Origin: Aquarana catesbeiana
Lineage: Eukaryota > Chordata > Amphibia > Anura > Ranidae
Direction: 5' to 3'
NCBI RefSeq assembly: GCF_042186555.1
Contig: NC_133333.1
Span: forward strand, 224,170,257-224,234,256
Length of the DNA stretch: 64,000 bases
In this document: positions 56,081 through 64,000 of the stretch, one piece after another
Numbering within the stretch: the stretch's first letter is position 1
How the letters are laid out: each line of letters begins with the position of its first letter
Notes under the pieces: generated by a model
The model's input: the letters and a program-made list of their open reading frames with translations, nothing else
Databases searched by the model: none
Told to the model about the DNA's origin: nothing
Program-made: the position numbers and the translations under genes

Positions 56081-57417
56081 ATTCTAACAGTAAAGCAGTG
56101 AGAATCTGTTAATTTCTCATTTCCTGGACCACAGCCCATCAAATGATGTGGTCGGGCAATGACACAGCGTGGCTCCCACTGACTCCAATCATCGTAAAGC
56201 TAGCTGAGCTCGGCTAACAAATTTAATATGGCTGTCTGGTCTAGGAAATTGGCTAATTAGCAGATTAGCCGACCTCCCAGCTTCAGGAACCAAGACAACA
56301 TTGTCAGAATAAATAAATGAATAAAATGTATTTAGAGACTTAACCGCTATTAGAGGCTATGGATTCCGTATTCTAAATTGTAGGAGCTTTTTGTCCATCC
56401 CGCCTCTACCAGCAGTAATGCCCTGGAAGAGAGAAAACAAAGCGCGTGAGTGACAGGAAGGCATTGTGAAGAGCACCTGTCTGAAATGACTTTGGGAAAT
56501 GCTTCTTTTAATAACCGTAGACGCGCAACAGCTGTGTCTCAGCCATTGCATTTTTATAGTGGGAACTTTTGGCCTTCTCCATCCCTTGAAAATCTCTGCG
56601 TTTTTATAGACGCGGCCTTTAAAGAGAGCAGCTGATGGGCAATTTAAAATTCGTCCTTGTAAAGTCTGCGTAGAAAAGACTGGCGGATGCAGGGTTCTGA
56701 TGATGCGTGAACCGGTATTTGGGGGGGGGGGGGGGTGACCTTTGACCTTCAGATCTCGTTCGCTCTTGACAAAGATGCCAAATATGCTTAATAGCTCTTT
56801 GGTTTCAATTGTTTCTTCTACATAGCGGTTATAAATCTTAGTATAGTTAGACACTGGCACCAAGCTGGCAGATGAATGTAATTATCACTTGCGCGTGCCT
56901 TGGCACCATACGGCAGGACAGAGTGAGAGCTTCATTCTTTTGTATTGCCAGAATATTATGGCAGATTTAGGGTGACATGCAGAGGAATTAAGATACTCCA
57001 GCCAAACCGCTAAATACAAAGATCAGACACGTAGGATGGGGCTACTTCAAAGGTGACCTGTTGTCTTTAAAGATTTTTTTTTTTTTTTTTTTTTTATTAT
57101 TTTTTTTTTAAGGTGTGCATGTGTAATGATCAGATAACTGCAAATCTTATCTTAAGTGTTTTCACAACCTTATTCCTAGGAAGAGCTTTTAATTATATTC
57201 AGTATGTTCATGGGAACAGACATATTTGCTCATTGCATAAGCAGATTGCACTTCCTGTTTACCTAGTTATCATACTAATAAGGGTTAGTTGATTCAGAAC
57301 AGTAGGCGTTGCACAGCCTCCAATGATATTATACATCCACTGTAGCTGCTTCTGTCAAGCTGAAGTGCGTTTTCCACTTTTACTGCAAAATTCTTTCAAA
57401 GCGGTAGTACACGCTGT
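56081..57417. other. mostly unassigned intronic DNA
   Basis: A 168-codon minus-strand frame (56357-56863) has no recognisable domain and spans a poly-G run, so it is not called. Poly-T is at 57075-57095. The region otherwise looks single-copy. Confidence 0.4.
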
Positions 57418-57545
57418 AAGGGCCGGGTCACACCACATCCAGTCCAGTGCCTCCTTTTTTTTTTTTCTGCATCAAAAACTCATGGATAGTAGGTTATATG
57501 GTTTTCAATGGCATAGTTCACACCGGTGCAGTCGGTTCCAGAAAT
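57418..57545. mobile_element. small MITE fragment related to 15736-16440
   Basis: GGGCCGGGTCACACCACATCC, CTGCATCAAAAACTCATGG and AGTTCACACCGGTGCAGTC follow the family order. Confidence 0.55.
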
Positions 57546-57572
57546 AAGTAGGTAGAACACACATGTCCTTAT

Positions 57573-57960
57573 TTAACCACTTGTCGACCGGGCCATAGCT
57601 GAATGACGGCAACAGCGCGGTCACTTAATTCTGGGAGGGCGTACAATGTCTTCCTCCCAGAAACGCACTTCCTGCGTGCCCCAGGGAATGTCCGTGACTG
57701 TCAGGTTCTCCGGACTTGGTACGTCACAAAACACGGCAAAGGGTCAGTGACAACGGCCCTTTACCAAATGATTGCTCCGCCCAATGACCATGAATTTGAC
57801 TTTATTTCATCCTCTTGCAATCCACTATACAACTTTCCTTGGGCTGATGAGAAAAGGGGCTTTAATTGGGGCCCATTCAGGTGGTCTGTATTTACATGTG
57901 CTAGCCTGCTGATAGTAGGAGATGGCAGGAAGGTCAGCTAATCAATTTATTGTATCTCCT
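57573..57960 (+). mobile_element. TTAACCACTTG-type element fragment
   Basis: The start TTAACCACTTGTCGACCGGG is the typical terminus of families B/C, followed by CACTTAATTCTGGGAGGGCG and CACTTCCTGCGTGCCCC. The right end was not found. Confidence 0.5.
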
Positions 57961-58249
57961 TTACTGTGACCGGTCACAGGTTGGGGACAGGGAGGTGACC
58001 TGGTGTTTTAACTGCAGCAGAATAAAGTCAGATTTCTAGTCTGCTAGGGATGGCAAGCTCGGGTCGGAGTAGACAGACAGATATCCTCAATTCCATAAGT
58101 TGGGACGCTGTGTAAAATCTATATAAACACAGAATGCAATGATTTGCCAATCTCCTATTCCCATATTTTATTCAAAATTGCATATAGAAAACATACCAAA
58201 TGTTTAACCTCAGAAAACGACCATTTTACAGAAGTTTGGCAAAAGTTTT

Positions 58250-58875
58250 TACTTTTCCTATGGACCACAGTTCATTCTGCACTCCTGTGACCGGTTTTCA
58301 GCCGACAGCGGGCTAAGCTCCCGTTCACATCGGGCCATTTTGACATGCAAATTGACCTGTCAAATCCACACCTATTGTTGGCAACGGCACTGTCCGAAAC
58401 GGTGCGGCGCTGACTTTGTGGCGCCACACGGATTACCAAAAGTAGTTCCTGCACTACTTTCGGCGACTTTGAGGGCGATTTTTCAATAGATATCTTGCAG
58501 GAACCCACACAGATTTCTCTGAAATCGCTCCCAAAGTCGGTCTGAAATGCAGGTTTGTAATCGCGCGAGTTCAGTTGAACTCGCACGATTTTAAACTCAC
58601 ATTCAGCGTGAATCCAGGCTAAAGTCTACTCAGCCGGTCCAGACTGTGGAAAGATCCTGATTTTTACAATCTTGATCCAACCAGATGCCTGGAAAGGCAG
58701 CTGGTTCAGCCTCTCAGTGAGCTGCTGGGAGAGCCAGCTGCTCTTGATCCCTCCACAGCCCAGAACTCCAGTGAGCATTGGAGGGGCAGAACAGAGCCGC
58801 TGACTGACTGTCACCGGCTCTTTGCACACTGAAGACTGGGAACTGAGTTTTATCACTCAATTCTTTATTTTTAAT
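58250..58875 (-). mobile_element. TTAA-type MITE with inner MITE, nested in the Tc1-like element
   Basis: GTTCATTCTGCACTCCTGTGACCGG and CCCTCCACAGCCCAGAACTCCAGTGAG belong to the 53062 subfamily. It is split by a palindromic MITE at about 58312-58622 (GGGCTAAGCTCCCGTTCAC...CGTGAATCCAGGCTAAAG). That makes three layers of insertion. Confidence 0.7.
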
Positions 58876-59097
58876 TTTTCCTATAAGAAATGTAATAAAC
58901 AAAACTAAATTTGGAAATTGATGGCAGCAACACAACTCAAAGTTGGAATAGGACAACAAAAAGCTGGCAAAGCAAGTGGTACAAACAAGGAAGATCTGGA
59001 AGAGCATTTTGAAACTAATTGGGTTAATTGGCAACAGGTCAGTAACATGATTGGGTATAAAAAGAGCATGTTGGAGAGTCAGTGTCTCGGAAGTAAA

Positions 59098-59990
59098 AAT
59101 GGGCAGAGGTTCAATCTGTGAAAAGCTGCATCTAAAAAAATGTTCTAACAATTTTAGAATAATGTTCCTCAACATAACATTGCAAAGAATTTAAATTTAT
59201 CATCATCTACAGTACATAATATTGTTGAAAGATTGAGAATCTGGACAAAGCCGAAACGCAATATTGTATGCCTGTGCTCTTCGGGCCCTCAGATGGCATT
59301 GCAATAAAAACGGTCATGAATCTGTGATAGACATCACTGCTTGGGCTCAGGAATACTTCCAGAAATCGTGGTCTGTGAACACCGTTGGCTGCGCTATCCA
59401 AAAATGCAAGTTAAAGCTCTATCATGCAAAGAAGCCATATCTGATTATGATCCAGAAACATCTTTTCCTCTGGGCCAAAGCTCATTTAAAAGGGTCTGTT
59501 GCAAAGTGGTAACTGTTCTGTGGTCAGATGAATCGAAATTTTGACAGTCTTTTTGGCAACCATGGGCGCCGCGTCCTCCTATCAGTTTTAAAGCCGTTAT
59601 CCCTGATGGTATGGGAGTGCATATGGAATTGGCAGATTGCATATCTGGAAAAGCACCATCAATTCTGAAAGGTGTATTTAGGTTTTAGAGGGGCATATGT
59701 TGCCATCCATAAAACGTCTTTTTCAGGCCTTGCATATTCAGCAGGACGATGCTAAACTGCATCTTTGATGGCATGGCTTCCTAGTAGAAGAGTCTGGGTG
59801 GTCAATTGGTCTGCCCGCAGTCCAGACCTTTCACCAATTGAAAATATTTGCTGCATCTTGAAAAAAGAATATAACCAAGAAGAACCTGGACTGTTGCGCA
59901 GTTAGAATCAGACAAGAATGAGACATTTCTCTCCCAAACCTCCAGTAACTGGTCTCCATACTTCTCAGAGTGTTAAAAAAAAAGGGGGAT
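59098..59990 (+). pseudogene. Tc1-like transposase pseudogene
   Basis: Translated pieces in shifting frames show ARALRWHCNK-like and AWAQEYFQKSWSVNTVGCAI (second HTH region), then KKPYLIMIQKHLFLWAKAHL and VLWSDESKF with the first catalytic Asp (about 59520-59545). Later fragments include SPDLSPIENI-like sequence around 59820-59850, the region of the second Asp and Glu. Several frameshifts and stops make it non-functional. Confidence 0.85.
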
Positions 59991-60260
59991 GCTACACCAT
60001 GCCAAACATGACCCCTGTCCTAACTTATTTGAGACCTGTTGCTGCCATCAATTTCAAAATTACCATTTATTTATTTTTTTCTCCCCCTAAAAATGGTACG
60101 TTATTTCAGTTTAAAACTTTTGATATGTTTTCTAGTATGAATAAAATATACGTTTATTAGATTTGCAAATCATTGCATTCTTTAGATTTTACACAGCGTC
60201 CCTACTTTTTTTGGAATTGGGATTGTACTTTGGTAGGTAAAACAGTGCTGGTATTCAGCT

Positions 60261-60750
60261 TTAAAGTGATACTAAAGGTTCATTTTTTTTTTTTTTTTTT
60301 TTTTTTTATAACAAACATGTTATACTTACCTCCACTGTGCAGCTCGTTTTGCACAGAGTGGCCCTGAACCTGGTCTTCTGGGGTTCCTCGGCAGCTCTCT
60401 CGGCTCCTCCCTGCATCAGATAACCCCCTAGAAGAAGCGGGGTTACTGTGCGGGCATGCTCCCGAGTCCAGCATTCGGCGTCCATAGACACCGAATGCAG
60501 GACTCTGCCTCGCCCCCCGGCGGCCACGTCATTGGATTTGATTGACAGCTGCGGGAGCCAATGGCTGCGCTGCTATCAATCTATCCAATCGACAGCCAAG
60601 AACCCCCCTAGCAGAGACTGTGCATCCCTGTGGGACAAGTTCGAGGGTTCAGTTAAGTAAAACAGGGGGGGTCACTGACAGGTGTTTTTTCACCTTAATG
60701 CCTAAGATGCATTAAGGTGAAAAAACCTGAACCTTTACAACCCCTTTTAA
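60261..60750 (+). mobile_element. TTAA-flanked MITE
   Basis: TTAA stands at 60261 and 60747, with ends AGTGATACTAAAGG and CCTTTACAACCCCT. The GTGCAGCTCGTTTTGCACAG stem, the TTGATTGACAGCTGCGGGAGCC block and the terminal fold-back around AATGCCTAAGATGCATT are present. It is the same family as 51851-52364. Confidence 0.85.
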
Positions 60751-61776
60751 AGTTAACCTGCAAGTTGTGGCTGCCATTTTTGTTCTTGCAGGTGCTACTG
60801 GTGCAATTCATTCTAATCATCCTAGTCGCCCTGATCTTCTTCTTAGTGATGATTCAGAAAGTATTGAAGCCATTCAATATGTTTGAGAGCCAGGCAGCTA
60901 ACCTTCTTAGGAGATCAGAAACTCCAATGGTTTTTAAATTCTAAAGCTTGTGAAAACAGGACTGCAGTGAAAGTATTTGCTTTGTGAGCTACTAGGTGGG
61001 AAGGTACTTGAGACTGGGGGACTCGGGTAAGGGACATACAGGCAGGAGAGTCACTCTGATGGTCTCCTGCTCAGAGATGGCAAGGACTTGCCAAATTCCA
61101 GTCCATCTCTAGCTGTTCCTGCTCAGTTGTTCCAACGATAAACTATTCAAGTTTATGATGACAGCGGAGGAGACCTGCTGTCAGAATATAATGGCACAAT
61201 GGGAAGGATTCCTTTGTCCACCTCACATGTGTGGATGGAGAGATCTGTTCGAATTTTTTTTTTTCTAATCGAAAATAAGAGGTATCTATAGCCAGCCCTA
61301 AATACACTCAATAGGCAAAGCAGTAACCTAGACTAGGGAGGTGCATCCCAAAAACAGGCCCATTACTTTATAAATCTTTTCAGAAGGTGAATCAATTCCA
61401 GCAGAAAAGTTAAAAAAGATGGATATTGCCGTTTTTGGCACAAGTTTACTTTTTCATCCTGCGGAATTGCTCCATACTATGACTCAGCAGCAACCGCGGG
61501 CATTGCCAAGTTTTATCACCAGCGAGGATGGTAATTAACACCTTTTGCTGAGCCGTGGAGCGTGTAGGAGGGATGCTGAGCCCTGGAGGGGTTAAATGAT
61601 TGGTTTTCTCCAAGGTAGCTCCACAAAAGTTGGTTTTCTGATGCAGTATTTTAGCCTCCCTTGCATCCTCTTCACTGGGATATAAATGTAAATCCGGCAG
61701 TTTTCTTCTGTCCTATTCATCAGATCCAGCCTTGTAATGGTTGATAACAAAACTGCCAAGTTGGCGTGGTATATAC

Positions 61777-61813
<37 letters not shown>

Positions 61814-61881
61814 TTATTATAGCACAGTAGTAAAACCACTAGAACAGTTCAAGGTGAGCACATAGTGGATGACTTTTATAA

Positions 61882-61917
<36 letters not shown>

Positions 61918-61958
61918 AAAAAGTAAGACAACATGACTGCAATACATGTTGCTTTCAG
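60751..61958. other. unassigned intronic DNA
   Basis: A TTCTTGCAG acceptor-like site (60791) precedes a hydrophobic frame (to 60944) with no match I recognise and no good donor. Poly-T spans 61783-61810, and (ATA)n spans 61882-61908. Confidence 0.35.
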
Positions 61959-62095
61959 ACGGTCTTATGTCTGTGGGTCTTGCACATGGATAGGAAACCT
62001 TACTCTGTTTCCAGTTATGAGCTGTGCTGGAAACATCTACCACCTCATCTACCCTCGCCGCTTTGTTCACATAAACCCCAATATTCACAAGAGAG
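61959..62095 (+). other. exon-like block, unidentified (weak)
   Basis: GTTGCTTTCAG (to 61958) and GAGAG|GTAAGT (62096) bracket 137 bp that stays open, encoding a peptide with CGSCTWIGNLTLFPVMSCAG and IYHLIYPRRFVHINPNIHKR. It does not match FOXJ3 or any family I recognise. It could be an exon of an overlapping transcript, a cryptic exon, or chance. Confidence 0.2.
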
Positions 62096-62138
62096 GTAAG
62101 TACCATGTACAATCCAACTGCCCTCAGATGTCTAGACC

Positions 62139-62705
62139 AGTGTTTCTCTACCTTTTTTCAGTCAGGGCGCCCTTTTTCAAATTATGGACAATCTCAGGGC
62201 ACCCTTAAAAATTTATGGACCGTTTCGAGGCACCCCATTCTAAAATGTAAAAAAAAAAAAACAAAAAAAACAATTCTAATAGTTTTACATAATGCAGCAA
62301 TATCCACACGTAGGATGCCCAGCGTTAGATGTTTTATTCCGACGCAGCAAATACACTTTTGAACGCTGGTACTGACTAGTATTCCAATGTTTCTCTTCTC
62401 CCTCAGTTTTTCTCTATCACTCAGCTAATGTGACCCCAGCGCTGATGTAGAGGGGCAGGGGGGTGTCGCACAAGGACGCTGTGCAGGCAACCGTCATTCT
62501 CATTATTAACTGATGTCATTGGTTGTTAGGATGCCGGCAGCTAGAAGGTCGTAATGGTCCACAATAAAAAATCTGTGCATTTTGTGTAACTAAAAGGCAG
62601 GCTTTCTCTTGTATACAATTTTTGGGCTAACATTTTGCAAAGGCACATCTAAAGATATGCCAAGGCGCCCCATGATGCCTGGGCACCCTTGTTGAAACGG
62701 GGTGG
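62139..62705 (+). mobile_element. hAT-type element remnant (CAGTGTTTCTC start)
   Basis: CAGTGTTTCTCTACCTTTTTTCAGTC-AGGGCGCCC and later AAGGCGCCCCATGATGCCTGGGCACCC-TTGTTGAAAC are the two ends of a hAT-like repeat. The right terminus is degraded where the next MITE inserted. There is no transposase. Confidence 0.65.
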
Positions 62706-62708
62706 TGT

Positions 62709-62975
62709 TAGGGCTGGGGAAAAAATCAATTTGAATCGAGTTGAGAGGTCAAATCGATTCAAATTTTCAGCAAATCGTTTTTTGTTTTTTTGTTTTTTTT
62801 TTCTCCACCAGGCCGGACGCCGTGGACTAGGCCGAAGCCCCGCGGCCTTGCCTAAAAACTCCTGCCGGCGCGGTGTCCATCAAAGAAAAAAAAAAAAAGA
62901 ACTTGATTCGAATCATGAATCGAGTTTTTAAAAAAACATCGCAGATTTTTTTTTGGAGAAAATCGCCCAACTCTA
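62709..62975. mobile_element. hAT-type MITE, TAGGGCTG ends, 8-bp TSD
   Basis: TAGGGCTGGGGAAAAAATCA and AAAATCGCCCAACTCTA are the ends. GGTGGTGT flanks both sides (62701 and 62976), a perfect duplication. It is a shorter relative of 49206-49655 with the same GACTAGGCCGAAGCC interior phrase. Confidence 0.92.
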
Positions 62976-63161
62976 GGTGGTGTACAGCCACCTTGGGAAA
63001 CTCCCCACTTTCATGACAAGTCAGAACATTAACGCAGAAATCTGATTGAATGAGAACTCGAGTAAAGCCTTGTACACAAGATGAGGATATCAGACGAATG
63101 ATCGTCTGTTTTTTGGGGGTTTTTTTTTTGCATGTTTGCATATCGAAAATGAAGCAGTAAC

Positions 63162-63629
63162 TTAAAGGAGTTGTGAAGGCACAAGGTTTTTTATCTTAAT
63201 GCAATCTATGCATTGAAGTAAAAAATCTTCCGTGTGTAGCAGCCCCCTCAGCACCCCCTATTAATTACTAACCTGAGCTCCATCTTTCTCCATCGATTGT
63301 CCATGAGTGTTTTCGCCATCCAGGACTCTCCTCCTCCTGGTTGTCTGAGACACTGCAGCGGCGCCATTGGCTCCCGCGGCTGTCAATCAAAGTCAGTTAG
63401 CCAGTCAGAAGAGAGAGGGGGCGGGTCTGGGTCGGATCTCTGTGTCTGAATGGACACGGAGCTGTGACTCGGCTCAGGTGCCCCCATAGCAAGCTGCCAG
63501 GAGCAGCAAAGAGGGACCTGAGAAGAGGAGGATTTGGGCTGCTCTGTGCAAAACGAACTGCACAGAGCAGGTAAGTATAACCTGTTTGTAAAGTCTAGTT
63601 TAAAAAACAAAACAAAAAAATCACTTTAA
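63162..63629 (-). mobile_element. TTAA-flanked MITE, reverse orientation of 34607-35100
   Basis: TTAA stands at 63162 and 63626, with ends AGGAGTTGTGAAGGC and ...AAATCACT. The order TTATCTTAATGCA, GGCGCCATTGGCTCCCG, GTGCCCCCATAGCAAGCTG and CTGCTCTGTGCAAAACGAAC is the reverse of 34607-35100. Confidence 0.85.
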
Positions 63630-64000
63630 GTTTCGAAAATTCTCATACGACAGAGTACAACTTCGGAAATGATGTACTGTATTATGTTGTGTTGTAATGT
63701 ATTCTTTAATTTCCGAGCATGCGTGGTCTTATTATTTTTTTTAAGACGAATACTTTACCAATTACACGAAAACTGTTCACTCTGCTATTGTCAGAAATTT
63801 TCATGTTTGTCCCTTCAAATATTGTTGTATGAACTGTCGTGATCGGCTCTGTAAAACTGTGTATTGATGTTCAGATTGTCGGATGATACTTCTGAAAGCG
63901 ATTTTTTTTTTGCCATCCGAGGCAGGCCACCGATTATGCAGTTTTCTTTTCTGCAACTTCGGGTTGCAGGAAAGAAAATAACTAGATATCCCCCATAAAC
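63630..64000. other. MITE interior fragment running off the window
   Basis: CGAAAATTCTCATACGACAG, TTCCGAGCATGCGTGGTC and GATTGTCGGATGATAC resemble the interior of the AAGGTCTGTACACACGAT-type MITE seen at 18881. No ends lie within the window. Confidence 0.4.

Larger units (their letters stand above)
58084..60225 (+). mobile_element. decayed full-length Tc1-like element with about 45-bp TIRs
   Basis: The left terminus GGGACGCTGTGTAAAATCTA...GAATGCAATGATTTGC pairs with GCAAATCATTGCATTC...TTTTACACAGCGTCCC at the right, followed by TTTTTTTGGAATTGGGATTGTA. I recognise this as a Tc1-like family found in many fishes and amphibians. TA flanks fit Tc1/mariner. Nested insertions (58250-58875) lengthen the 5' non-coding part. 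Confidence 0.85.

Noticed and set aside
56357..56863. 168-codon minus-strand frame
   Set aside because: It crosses a poly-G run that supplies a stretch of prolines. There is no domain or conserved context.
58918..59121. 67-codon frame in the Tc1-like element as a separate gene
   Set aside because: The DNA is the 5' non-coding part of the transposon family. The transposase begins further downstream.
60717..60944. Hydrophobic 75-codon frame resembling a membrane segment
   Set aside because: It starts inside a TTAA MITE, has no family resemblance and lacks a downstream donor.

Overview
This is vertebrate nuclear DNA, most likely from a frog of the Ranidae or a close relative. The evidence is one clearly recognisable vertebrate gene, foxj3, embedded in very dense DNA-transposon sequence of amphibian type. 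That sequence includes TTAA-flanked MITEs, TTA/TAA-flanked palindromic MITEs, hAT MITEs with 8-bp target duplications, Tc1-like elements, long (AT)n tracts and many poly-C or poly-G runs. I see no prokaryotic gene organisation, no rRNA or tRNA gene, no CRISPR array and no retroviral gag/pol/env coding sequence. Species assignment is an inference from repeat types I recognise, not from a database search.

Gene layout, all on the + strand. A CpG-rich block at about 6240-6660 carries ZNF143/THAP11-type and ETS-type motifs and a good splice donor (6363/6364). It is the best candidate promoter and first non-coding exon of foxj3. A short exon at 33267-33332 carries an ATG and a peptide resembling the N-terminal extension of human FOXJ3. 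The exon at 36967-37324 holds the main start codon (37001), the acidic N-terminus and the first half of the fork head domain, ending at a GTAAGG donor. The second half of the fork head domain was not found before 64000, so everything after 37324 appears to be intron. About 99% of the window is intronic or upstream DNA.

Repeat layout. At 0-6 kb there are decayed TTAA-type elements and a tandem array of about 155-bp units (3.3-5.9 kb) that looks like an expansion of an internal piece of the transposon seen intact at 28.0-29.8 kb. At 7.15-7.79 kb, just downstream of the CpG island, is a 45-bp minisatellite carrying GC-box-like and MYB-like motifs. At 19.7-20.3 kb is a 22/23-bp minisatellite, and at 55.56-56.08 kb a perfectly phased 20 x 26-bp minisatellite. 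At 24.1-25.1 kb and 33.8-35.1 kb, MITEs abut or nest inside one another. At 35.3-36.5, 45.9-46.0, 49.2-49.7 and 62.7-63.0 kb are hAT-type MITEs with 8-bp duplications. At 40.2-42.1 kb is a patchwork of three Tc1-like families. At 46.4-47.4 kb is an unidentified poly(A)-tailed retro-insertion with a 17-bp duplication. At 58.1-60.2 kb is a decayed full-length Tc1-like element that itself contains nested MITEs. There is a 500-N assembly gap at 14813-15312.

The most useful items for a second look are the out-of-frame-by-stop foxj3 N-terminal extension, the promoter-proximal 45-bp minisatellite, the poly(A)-tailed insertion of unknown origin, and the minisatellite that appears to have arisen from inside a transposon. 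I did not find a convincing new protein system; the window is dominated by repeats.
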